Of a stretch of 64,000 nt of DNA, positions 7,971 through 16,087 are shown one piece after another. The stretch lies in assembly GCA_903872075.1 (NCBI GenBank), contig CAIQJF010000071.1, positions 62,001 through 126,000 of the forward strand, given 5' to 3'. The notes below the pieces were generated by a model, which did not search any database, was not told the origin of the DNA, and saw only the letters and a program-made list of their open reading frames with translations. Within the stretch, counting starts at the first letter, position 1, and every line of letters starts with the position of its first letter. The position numbers were made by a program, and so were the translations under genes. This DNA is from an uncultured Caulobacteraceae bacterium (GTDB taxonomy: Bacteria > Pseudomonadota > Alphaproteobacteria > Caulobacterales > Caulobacteraceae).

Positions 7971-10361
7971 ATGCGCGTGTGGCTGGTCGGGGCGGCGATA
8001 ACGCCCTTGGCGTGGGCCGGCGCCGGCAATGTTGTGGCCGCTTCGACCCCTGCCGCGGGCACTGAGGTGGGCGAGATCGTCGTCACCGCCACGCGCAAGG
8101 AGGAGACCCTCAGCAAAGTCCCGGAGAGCGTGAGCGCCTTCACGGCAAAAAAGATGGAGGTTCAGGGAATCAAGTCCTTCGCCGATGTCGCCAAGTTCAC
8201 CCCTGGGGTGACGTTCGCCGAGGCGAGCCACGACATCTCCATCCGGGGCATCAGTTCGACCGCGGGTTCGGGCACGACGGGGATCTATATCGACGACACG
8301 CCGGTGCAGGTCCGTAACCTGGGTCTAAACGCCAACAACACCCTGCCGGCGGTGTTCGACCTGTCCCGTGTCGAGGTTCTTCGCGGACCACAGGGCACGC
8401 TGTTCGGGGCCGGCTCGGAAGGCGGCACCGTTCGCTACATCACCAATCAGCCCAGCCTGACGCATTTCACGGCCCTGGGGCACGCGGAACTGGCCTTCAC
8501 CGAGAATGGCGGAACCAGCTACGAGGGCGGTGTCGCGATCGGCGGACCCGTTGTTGAGAACAAGCTGGGTTTCCGGCTCAGCGCCTGGGGCCGCCGGGAT
8601 GGGGGCTGGATCGACCGGGTCGACTACCAGACTTTGGCGGTGACGGAGAAGAACGCCAACCGTGCTGACACCTACGCCCTGCGGGCCGCCGTCACCTGGG
8701 CGCCGAACGACAAACTGTTGATCACGCCTGGAATTTTCTATCAGAAACGCGACCAGCATAACGTCGACCGCTACTGGACCGCGATTTCAAGCCCCGGACG
8801 CTACGTGAGCGGAACGCCTGATCGTATGGCCGATCCCGACCGCTTCTACATGCCGACTCTGAAGGTGGAATACGATCTCGGCGCGGTCAGGGTGATCTCC
8901 AATACCTCCTACTACGACCGTCTAGAGCGGGTGAACGGCTATAGCGGAACCCTCTACAACCTCTCGTATTTCCAGCATTTTACGACGACCGGAACGGATC
9001 CCCAGGGCAACGATTGCCCCGACTGTTTCAACCAGCCTCTGCTGAGCGACAAGGGCCCGAATCTGCCGGGTTTTGGCAGCTATTCCTCGACCAACCTGAT
9101 CACCAACAGCCAGCAGAATTTTACGCAGGAAGTCCGCCTTCAGTCCAACAAACCGGACTCGCGGCTCCAATGGACGGCCGGCGTGTTCTACTCGCACAAC
9201 ACGCAACGCAGCACGGAGGAGATCCGAGATCCCCAGCTCGGCGCGCTCTCACAATACCTCTGGGGGGAAACGACCCTTCAGGCCTGGGGCCAGGATCTGC
9301 TGGCGAATGGCGACGACTACATCAACGACACCAAGGCCCATGACTGGCAGGTGGCGCTCTTCGCCGACGCCACCTACGCCATCACCGACCGCCTCAAATT
9401 CAATGTCGGGCTACGCTATGCGTGGACCCACTTCGACTTCAACAACCTGAACGACGGTCCTCAGGACCTCCTGGACAACGGCGGCATCCCGGCGACGGCG
9501 ACCGGATCGAAGGACGAAACGCCCTTCACGCCCAAGTTCAGCCTGTCGTACCAAATCACCCATGACGATCTGGTCTATGCGACGGTTTCCAAGGGCTACC
9601 GGATCGGCGGGGCGACACCGCCTCTGCCGGCCATAGCCTGCGGCACAGGGTTCCCGACCTCCTACAACTCGGACTCGGTCTGGAGCTATGAGGCCGGCAC
9701 CAAGGATCGCTTCTTCGATCGCAAGCTGCAGGTCTCGGCAAGCGCCTACTACATCCGCTGGAGCAACATCCAGCAAGCCTTCTATGTGCCCACCTGCGGT
9801 ATCCAATTCACGACAAATGCAGGGGAAGCAGAAAGCAAAGGCTTCGATCTGCAATCTCAATGGCAAGTCACTAGCCATTTGGCGCTGGAGCTCTCATTGG
9901 GGTACACAGATGCGAAATTTTCGAGTAGCGCTCGTAAGCTATTCGATCCGTCTTCGCCGTTGACGGCGCCTATTAACACATTGGCCCGGCAAGGTGATGC
10001 GCTGGACGTTGCACCATGGACTGTGACGCTCGCGGCTCAGTACGCCTTCAGGTTGCTCGGCCAGGAGGGGTTCGCACGAGTGGACTATGAGTTCGCCAGC
10101 CACCGCACGGCGCCGACTCCCAACGAGGATGTGGCGACCGCCTTCTACGACCCGGCGCTTGTCGCCAATCCCGAGACGCACCAGGTTTCGCTGCGCGCGG
10201 GGCTCAACCTCGGGACGTGGGACGTGGCGGTCTATGCCAACAACCTGCTCAACGCCCACCCCCGACTAGGCTACACGCACCAGGACTCCGGCACGGATCT
10301 CTTCGAGGCCACGACCCTGCGTCCCCGCACCATCGGCCTGTCGGCGACGGTGAGGTACTGA
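7971..10361 (+). CDS. TonB-dependent outer-membrane receptor
   Basis: The 796-residue product has a signal peptide (MRVWLVGAAITPLAWAGAG, cleavage probably after NVVAA), a TonB-box-like GEIVVTATRKEE, a plug domain with SIRGISSTAGSGTTGIYIDD and VEVLRGPQGTLFGAGSEGG, and a long beta-barrel ending in RPRTIGLSATVRY with the C-terminal aromatic residue expected for BamA-dependent insertion. It imports a substrate across the outer membrane using TonB energy. The setting between polyamine genes and a carotenoid-oxygenase suggests an amine- or aromatic-containing substrate, but this is only context. ATG 7971 has no good ribosome-binding site of its own; see the leader at 7917-7970. Confidence 0.92.
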   Translation: MRVWLVGAAITPLAWAGAGNVVAASTPAAGTEVGEIVVTATRKEETLSKVPESVSAFTAKKMEVQGIKSFADVAKFTPGVTFAEASHDISIRGISSTAGSGTTGIYIDDTPVQVRNLGLNANNTLPAVFDLSRVEVLRGPQGTLFGAGSEGGTVRYITNQPSLTHFTALGHAELAFTENGGTSYEGGVAIGGPVVENKLGFRLSAWGRRDGGWIDRVDYQTLAVTEKNANRADTYALRAAVTWAPNDKLLITPGIFYQKRDQHNVDRYWTAISSPGRYVSGTPDRMADPDRFYMPTLKVEYDLGAVRVISNTSYYDRLERVNGYSGTLYNLSYFQHFTTTGTDPQGNDCPDCFNQPLLSDKGPNLPGFGSYSSTNLITNSQQNFTQEVRLQSNKPDSRLQWTAGVFYSHNTQRSTEEIRDPQLGALSQYLWGETTLQAWGQDLLANGDDYINDTKAHDWQVALFADATYAITDRLKFNVGLRYAWTHFDFNNLNDGPQDLLDNGGIPATATGSKDETPFTPKFSLSYQITHDDLVYATVSKGYRIGGATPPLPAIACGTGFPTSYNSDSVWSYEAGTKDRFFDRKLQVSASAYYIRWSNIQQAFYVPTCGIQFTTNAGEAESKGFDLQSQWQVTSHLALELSLGYTDAKFSSSARKLFDPSSPLTAPINTLARQGDALDVAPWTVTLAAQYAFRLLGQEGFARVDYEFASHRTAPTPNEDVATAFYDPALVANPETHQVSLRAGLNLGTWDVAVYANNLLNAHPRLGYTHQDSGTDLFEATTLRPRTIGLSATVRY

Positions 10362-10439
10362 ACGTCAGCTCCGCCCTCTAGCGGGGCCTAAATGCGGCGC
10401 TCAATTCGGTGAGATCGCCCAATTCCGGAGACACGCCCC

Positions 10440-11759
10440 ATGCACGGTTCGCGGCCGAACTCGCTCGACGCCTTCTGGATGCCCTTCACCAATAACAGGG
10501 GCTTCAAAGAAAACCCGCGCCTGCTCGCCCGGGCCAAGGACATGCACTATTTCACGCCCGACGGCCGTCAGATCCTCGACGGCACATCTGGTCTCTGGTG
10601 TGTCAACGCCGGCCACACCCGCGAGAAGATCGTCCAGGCCATTGCCAGACAGGCGGCCGAACTTGATTTCGCGCCGACCTTCCAGCTGGGCCACCCGATC
10701 GTGTTTGAAATGGCGGCCCGCGTAGCGGCCATCTTCCCCGAGGGGATGGACCAGGTGTTCTTCTGCAACTCGGGGTCGGAGGCTGTCGACAGCGCGCTGA
10801 AGATCGCATTGGCCTATCAGAAGGCGATCGGCCAGGGTTCGCGGACCCGTCTGATCGGGCGTGAACGCGGCTACCACGGCGTGGGCTTCGGTGGCATTTC
10901 GGTCGGCGGTATCGGGCCGAACCGTCGTCAGTGGGGTACGATGCTGCCTGGCGTCGACCACATGCGGCATACGCACGACCCCGCCTCTGGGACCTTCGTT
11001 CGTGGCCAGCGCGAGACGGGGGCCGACCTCGCCGACGATCTCGAGCGCATCGTCGCCCTGCATGGCGCGGACACCATCGCCGCGGTGATCGTGGAGCCAT
11101 TGGCCGGCTCCACGGGCGTGATCGTGCCGCCCAAGGGCTACCTGCAGCGTCTGCGCGAGATCGCCACGAAGCACGGCATTCTGCTGATTTTCGACGAGGT
11201 CATCACCGGCTTTGGCCGCCTCGGCGCCGCGACCGCGGCGGAGTTCTTCGGTGTGACTCCGGACATGATCACCTGCGCCAAGGGGATCACCAACGCCGCC
11301 GTGCCCATGGGCGCGGTAGTCGTGAAGAGTGAGATCTATGACGCTGTGGTGCAGTCGAGCGCGCCCGGCATCGAACTCTTCCACGGCTACACCTACAGCG
11401 GTCACCCTCTTGCCGCCGCCGCGGGCCTCGCCACCCTCGATATCTATGAGGGGGAGAATCTGTTCGACCGCGCCGCGGCCATGAGCGGACCCTGGGCCGA
11501 CGCGATTCATTCGCTGCGTGGCCGACGCAATGTGATCGACATTCGCAATCTCGGACTCGTGGGCGCCGTGGAGCTCGAACCGCGTCCGGGCGCGCCCGGC
11601 GCCCGCGCCGGCGAAGTGTTCGGCCGGTGCTTCGATACTGGCCTGCTCGTCCGCTACACAGGGGACATCATTGCTCTCTCGCCGCCGCTGATTATCGACC
11701 AGGCTCAGATCGAGGAGGTGGTCGACAAGCTCGGCGCGGCCATCGACGCGGTCGACTAG
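10440..11759 (+). CDS. Class III aminotransferase, beta-alanine:pyruvate (omega-amino acid) type
   Basis: This 439-residue protein is full length for the family. It shows WMPFTNNR near the N-terminus, GTSGLWCVNAGH, VFFCNSGSEAVDSALK for phosphate binding, ILLIFDEVITGFGRLG with the PLP aspartate, and the catalytic lysine in TCAKGITNAAVPMG. These features match omega-amino acid:pyruvate aminotransferases such as beta-alanine or putrescine transaminases. Beta-alanine arises from 3-aminopropanal after spermidine cleavage, so the enzyme fits downstream of the spermidine dehydrogenase at 4347. It lies about 80 bases after the TonB receptor and about 60 before the carotenoid-oxygenase gene on the same strand, possibly one transcription unit. 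Confidence 0.9.
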   Translation: MHGSRPNSLDAFWMPFTNNRGFKENPRLLARAKDMHYFTPDGRQILDGTSGLWCVNAGHTREKIVQAIARQAAELDFAPTFQLGHPIVFEMAARVAAIFPEGMDQVFFCNSGSEAVDSALKIALAYQKAIGQGSRTRLIGRERGYHGVGFGGISVGGIGPNRRQWGTMLPGVDHMRHTHDPASGTFVRGQRETGADLADDLERIVALHGADTIAAVIVEPLAGSTGVIVPPKGYLQRLREIATKHGILLIFDEVITGFGRLGAATAAEFFGVTPDMITCAKGITNAAVPMGAVVVKSEIYDAVVQSSAPGIELFHGYTYSGHPLAAAAGLATLDIYEGENLFDRAAAMSGPWADAIHSLRGRRNVIDIRNLGLVGAVELEPRPGAPGARAGEVFGRCFDTGLLVRYTGDIIALSPPLIIDQAQIEEVVDKLGAAIDAVD

Positions 11760-11821
11760 ACGCACGCTGGGCAGGCCTGCTCACCGGCGGTATGGTTCCG
11801 GCCTACGCCAGGAAAGCCGCC

Positions 11822-13300
11822 ATGAAGTTCGAACGCCTACCGACGATCCACACCACGCTTGAGCCGAGCAACCACCCCTATCTCAACGGGGCCTGGACGC
11901 CGCTGCACGAGGAGGCGGACGCCTGGGATCTCGAGGTCATCGAGGGGGCTATCCCAACGGACATCGACGGCGTCTATATTCGCAACACCGAGAACCAGAT
12001 CCACCAGCCGCTGGGCCGGTTTCATCCCTTTGATGGCGACGGGATGCTGCACCAGATCGACTTCAAGGACGGCCGGGCCAACTACCGTAACCGGTGGATT
12101 CGCACGCGGGGGCTTCGCGCGGAGCAGGAGGCGGGTGGGTCGATCTGGGGCGGACTCATGGATGGTCCAGGCGTTTCGAAGCGTCCCGGGTTCGGCGCCC
12201 ACGGCGGTCTGAAGGACACGGCGTCCACAGACGTCGTCGTCCACGGCGGCAAGGTGGTCGCCACCTTCTACCAGTGCGGCGAGGCCTACCTTCTCGATCC
12301 GGAAACCCTGGAACAGATCGGCGTCGCGCCCTGGGCGCCGCTGGATGGCGTTTCGGCCCATACAAAGATCGACGAGCGCACCGGCGAACTGATGTTCTTC
12401 AACTACTCCGTGCACGCACCGTACATGCACTACGGCGTCGTCGACGCGGCCGGTCGGCTGGAGACCTACATTCCCGTTCCCGTGCCGGGACCGCGCCTGC
12501 CGCACGACATGACCTTCTCCGAGCGCTACTCGATCGTGAACGACCTGCCGGTGTTCTGGGACGCCGATCTGCTGGCCAAGGGCATTCATGCGGTTCGCCT
12601 GCACCAGGGACTGCCGTCGCGCTTCGGGGTGATCCCGCGCCACGGCCGCACCGAGGACATCCGGTGGTTCGACGCGGAGCCCTGCTACATCCTCCACTTC
12701 CTCAACGCCTATGAGGACGGCGATGAGCTGGTGATGGACGCCTATTTCCAGGAGAACCCCACGCCACGACCGGCCAAGGGCGCGCCTGACGGCTACGGCA
12801 TGCTGATGGCCTTCCTCGACGAGTACAGCTTCCAGCCCAAGCTGCATCGCTGGCGTTTCAATCTGAAGACGGGCCAGACCACCGAGGGTCACCTCGACGA
12901 TCGGGTGCTTGAGTTCGGCATGTTCAACCAGCGCTACGCCGGCCGGCCCTATCGCTACGCCTATTCCACCGTGGCTAAGCCGGGCTGGTTTCTGTTCACC
13001 GGCTTCGTGAAGCACGACCTGGAGACGGGGGAGTCCTGGCGGGCCGATCTCCCGGACGGCCGCTATGGCAGCGAGGCCCCCTTCGTGCCGCGCATCGGGG
13101 CCGTAGACGAGGACGATGGCTACCTGGTCAGCTTCATCATCGACGAGAACGCGGGCACGTCCGAATGCGTGCTGATCGACTGTAAGCGGTTCGAGGACGG
13201 CCCCGTCGTCCGCATCGCTTTGCCGCACAAGATCTGCAACGGCACACACGCGGTCTGGGCCGACCGTGAGTTCATCCGCGAGGGCCGGGTTCCGCTCTGA
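11822..13300 (+). CDS. Carotenoid oxygenase (RPE65/lignostilbene dioxygenase) family
   Basis: A 492-residue seven-bladed propeller non-haem iron oxygenase. Four histidines in family positions can be picked out as Fe(II) ligands: VSAHTKID, LPHDMTFSER, CYILHFLNAYEDGD and CNGTHAVW. The N-terminal DGVYIRNTENQ and FHPFDGDGMLHQI are also typical. Members cleave conjugated double bonds of apocarotenoids, lignostilbenes or phenylpropenes with O2. ATG 11822 follows AGGAAAG by a normal distance. No membrane segment is evident, so it is probably cytoplasmic. Whether it acts on carotenoids or on stilbene/phenylpropanoid substrates is not decidable here; the catabolic setting and the TonB receptor upstream slightly favour the latter. 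Confidence 0.88.
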   Translation: MKFERLPTIHTTLEPSNHPYLNGAWTPLHEEADAWDLEVIEGAIPTDIDGVYIRNTENQIHQPLGRFHPFDGDGMLHQIDFKDGRANYRNRWIRTRGLRAEQEAGGSIWGGLMDGPGVSKRPGFGAHGGLKDTASTDVVVHGGKVVATFYQCGEAYLLDPETLEQIGVAPWAPLDGVSAHTKIDERTGELMFFNYSVHAPYMHYGVVDAAGRLETYIPVPVPGPRLPHDMTFSERYSIVNDLPVFWDADLLAKGIHAVRLHQGLPSRFGVIPRHGRTEDIRWFDAEPCYILHFLNAYEDGDELVMDAYFQENPTPRPAKGAPDGYGMLMAFLDEYSFQPKLHRWRFNLKTGQTTEGHLDDRVLEFGMFNQRYAGRPYRYAYSTVAKPGWFLFTGFVKHDLETGESWRADLPDGRYGSEAPFVPRIGAVDEDDGYLVSFIIDENAGTSECVLIDCKRFEDGPVVRIALPHKICNGTHAVWADREFIREGRVPL

Positions 13301-13304
13301 TCGT

Positions 13305-14918
13305 TCAGCCCAGTTCGAACCCGGAATAGCCGGTCTCCACCTCCCGGCCGAGATGTTCGCGGTAGCGCGGGCCGCCGCCGACATAGATCAGGTAGCGGTT
13401 CTTGTATTCGCGATCGAGGTTGCCGTTGTAACCGGTGAACCACGACTTGGCCGTGCTGAGCAGCAGGCTGTCGGTGATGCCCTTCAGGTGGGCCAGCCAG
13501 GCCGCCTCCGTCTCGGCCCGCGCTTCGACCCGGGTGAGGCCCTTGGCCTGCATGTGGGCCAGGAAGTCGCTCCACCAGTCGACGATGTCCTCGATGGCGC
13601 GCGGGAAGTTGCTGGCCACCGAGGCGCTCTGCGGTCCGGCCAGGGTGATCAGGTTGGGAAATCCGTGGGTCATCACGCCGTAGGCCGTCGCCGGGACGTC
13701 GGCCCACTTCTCCCTCAGCGTCAGGCCGTCCACGCCCGTGAAGGCGATTTTGTCGAATGCGCCCGTGATGGCGTCGAAGCCGGTGGCGTAGATGATGATG
13801 TCGAAAGCGTAGTCGTGGTCGCTGGTGCGCAAGCCGGCCGGGGTGATCTCCACGATGGGCGTTTTGTTCAGGTCGATCAGATGGACGTTGTTGCGGTTGT
13901 AAGCCTCGTAGTAGCGGGTCTCGAGCGGAACCCGCCGGGTTCCGAAGCCGTGGTCCGTCGGGATCAGCTTCTCCGCGATGGCCGGGTCCTTGACCCTCTG
14001 ACGGATCTTGCCGGCGATGAACTTGGAATATTCTGCGTTGGCCACAGGATCGAACGACACGTCGCCGAAGTTTCCCACCCATTTCGCGAAACCAGGCGTG
14101 GCGTAGAGTTGCTCCCAGAAGGCCAGACGCTCAGGCTCTGGCACTTCCATCGTTCGCCGGTGATCGGCCTCGTGAATGAAGCCGCCACCCGAGGCCCGGC
14201 AGGCGGCGAAAATGGAGTCGTAGGACGCCTTGAAGGCCTCCATCTCCTCGGGCGTGATCGGCGCGTTGTGCAACGGCGCGCACCAGTTGGGCCGCCGCTG
14301 AAACACGGTCAGGTCGCCCACCTTGTCGGCCAGTTCGCTGATCACCTGAACGCCCGTCGCGCCGGCGCCGATCACAGCGACGCGTTTGCCGGCGTAGTCC
14401 ACCGGCTGCCTGGGTGCGTGATAGGTGTGGAACGACAGGCCCTTGAAACTGTCCACGCCCTTGTACCGGGGCAAGGTGGGGGTCGACAGCATGCCGATGG
14501 CGGTCATCAGGAACCGCGTTGTCAGGCTGCGGCCGTCCGCCAGCGACACCCGCCACATGCGGTTCGTCTCGTCCCATGTCGCCGCGTCCACCCGGTTGTT
14601 GAACTGGATATGCTTCTCCAGGTCGAATTTCACCGCCACGTGATGGAGGTAGCGCTCGGTCTCCGCCCGGCCCGCGAACCGCTCGGACCAGTTCCACTCC
14701 GCCAGCAACTCTTTGGAGAAGGAATAGCCGTAGCTGACGCTTTCGGAATCGAACCGCGCGCCGGGATATCGATTCTGCCGCCAGGTTCCGCCGAGGTCGT
14801 CCGCCGCTTCGAGCACAGTCGCCCGCACGCCCATCTGCGCCAGGCGGTGCATTTGATAGAGGCCGCAGACCCCCGCCCCAATGACGATGGCGTCGTAGTC
14901 AGGCGTCAATGCGGTCAT
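13305..14918 (-). CDS. Flavin-containing monooxygenase, Baeyer-Villiger type
   Basis: This 537-residue product has an FAD Rossmann motif (YDAIVIGAGVCGLYQMHRL), the BVMO-type GGTWRQNRYPGARFDSES, and an NADPH Rossmann motif (RVAVIGAGATGVQVISEL). Between them lies FKGLSFHTYHAP, corresponding to the BVMO fingerprint F-x-G-x-x-x-H-x-x-x-W-P, but the tryptophan position is alanine. BVMOs insert oxygen next to a ketone using NADPH and O2. The gene is convergent with the carotenoid-oxygenase gene (4 bases between the ends). ATG at 14918 follows GGGGAG on its own strand. The altered fingerprint could mark a subfamily with shifted substrate or reduced Baeyer-Villiger activity. Confidence 0.86.
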   Translation of the reverse strand: MTALTPDYDAIVIGAGVCGLYQMHRLAQMGVRATVLEAADDLGGTWRQNRYPGARFDSESVSYGYSFSKELLAEWNWSERFAGRAETERYLHHVAVKFDLEKHIQFNNRVDAATWDETNRMWRVSLADGRSLTTRFLMTAIGMLSTPTLPRYKGVDSFKGLSFHTYHAPRQPVDYAGKRVAVIGAGATGVQVISELADKVGDLTVFQRRPNWCAPLHNAPITPEEMEAFKASYDSIFAACRASGGGFIHEADHRRTMEVPEPERLAFWEQLYATPGFAKWVGNFGDVSFDPVANAEYSKFIAGKIRQRVKDPAIAEKLIPTDHGFGTRRVPLETRYYEAYNRNNVHLIDLNKTPIVEITPAGLRTSDHDYAFDIIIYATGFDAITGAFDKIAFTGVDGLTLREKWADVPATAYGVMTHGFPNLITLAGPQSASVASNFPRAIEDIVDWWSDFLAHMQAKGLTRVEARAETEAAWLAHLKGITDSLLLSTAKSWFTGYNGNLDREYKNRYLIYVGGGPRYREHLGREVETGYSGFELG

Positions 14919-15201
14919 GTTTAAACGTCTCCCCGGTTTGCCCATGCGGTGACGGCCTTTGCCGCCGCCCGCCTTGATTGAAATCAGCCCAGCCCATCGC
15001 TTTCGTCCGCCGGCCAGGAGAGGAACGATCGCCACGTCGGCGCGTTTTCCAATCTCAACGGCCATTCCAGGCGGCAATCCTCATCGGGGTTGCCATACGG
15101 TCGGACCCGGAAGGGGCCCGGTCACTGGCAGACCGCCTCGCGCCGCGGCGCCACCGTCGTCCCGTTCGATCCCGAATCCGCAAAACACATAGGACAACGC
15201 C

Positions 15202-15921
15202 ATGTTGTGGAATGCATCCGCCATCAAGGGATACCAGATCGCCGCCTCGGACGGCGACGTTGGCCATGTCGACGATATCCTCATCGACGAAGCCAGTTGG
15301 ACGGTCCGTTGGCTGATCGTGCATACCGGAAGTTGGCTGGATCAACGGTCGGTCTGCCTGCCGGCCTGGTCGTTGACCCCTCCTGATCCGGAGGCGCATC
15401 ATATGACCGTTGACCTGACCCGCCGGCAGATCGAAGGGTCGCCCGAGGTTGGCGAGGACGACAGGCTCTCCCCGGCAGACCAAGCCATCGTCGCAGGTTA
15501 CTACGCCGAGGCGAGTCGCGCGAAGATCGATGCCGAGGCGGGAGGCGTCGCCACTCTGGCGCGGCATCCTCTCCTCAATCTTGAGGCCTCAACCCGCTTG
15601 TTCAGCCTCAAAGCGCTCATGAACGCGACTGTGGAGGCCGTGGACGGCGAAATCGGCCATGTGGAGAGTCTGATCCTCGATGACCGTACGTGGGTGGTGA
15701 AATACCTCATGGTTCACACGGGGGGCTGGTGGGCCGACAAGAAGGTCCTGATCCTGCCGGCGACGGTCACCAGTGTGGACGACATTCGCGGCAGCATCGA
15801 TCTCATCGTTGATCGCGAAAAGGTCCGCGGCAGCCCGCCCTATTGGCCCGGGGATACTGTGGATGTCGCTTTCGACGAGCAATTCCATATCTACTATGGG
15901 ATCAAATGGATGAGGAAGTGA
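15202..15921 (+). CDS. PRC-barrel protein with two barrel domains
   Basis: The 239-residue protein contains two related segments: residues about 4-60 (GDVGHVDDILIDEASWTVRWLIVHTG) and about 140-195 (GEIGHVESLILDDRTWVVKYLMVHTG). Each is a PRC-barrel. No signal peptide or membrane helix is seen, so it is probably cytoplasmic. PRC-barrel proteins are found in photosynthetic reaction centres, RimM and many uncharacterised stress-linked proteins; nothing here assigns a precise function. It is followed almost directly by a P-type ATPase and an AI-2E-family membrane protein, suggesting a role linked to ion or envelope homeostasis. This is inference only. Confidence 0.85.
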   Translation: MLWNASAIKGYQIAASDGDVGHVDDILIDEASWTVRWLIVHTGSWLDQRSVCLPAWSLTPPDPEAHHMTVDLTRRQIEGSPEVGEDDRLSPADQAIVAGYYAEASRAKIDAEAGGVATLARHPLLNLEASTRLFSLKALMNATVEAVDGEIGHVESLILDDRTWVVKYLMVHTGGWWADKKVLILPATVTSVDDIRGSIDLIVDREKVRGSPPYWPGDTVDVAFDEQFHIYYGIKWMRK

Positions 15922-15934
15922 CGTCGAGGTTTCC

Positions 15935-15960
15935 GGGCGCGCGGGCCTGCCCGCGCGCCC
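15935..15960 (+). terminator. Perfect 12-bp stem, 2-base loop, between PRC-barrel and ATPase genes
   Basis: GGGCGCGCGGGC at 15935-15946 is matched exactly by GCCCGCGCGCCC at 15949-15960, giving one of the strongest hairpins in the window 13 bases after the PRC-barrel stop. No T-tract follows, so it is either a factor-assisted terminator, an mRNA-stabilising 3' end, or an attenuator for the ATPase. It lies within the open frame that carries the ATPase N-terminal extension. Confidence 0.45.
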
Positions 15961-16087
15961 CACCATCGAAACCGGCCTCTTACAGGGGCTGAGCCAGGCC
16001 GAGGCGGCACGCGCGCTGGCGCGGGACGGCCCGAACGAACTGCCGGTCACGGCCGGCCGGAGCATCTGGCGCATCACGTTCGAGACA

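Noticed and set aside
10401-11765. 454-codon minus-strand frame across the transaminase
   Set aside because: The plus strand carries a complete class III transaminase; the minus frame is a shadow.
13266-14924. Long plus-strand open frame opposite the Baeyer-Villiger enzyme
   Set aside because: It lies antisense to a gene with clear FAD and NADPH motifs, and its protein is low-complexity and unlike any family. High-GC genes often leave such open shadow frames.
15934-15961. Perfect GC hairpin as a recombination or attachment site
   Set aside because: No integrase, direct repeat or mobile gene is nearby. A terminator or attenuator is the simpler reading.
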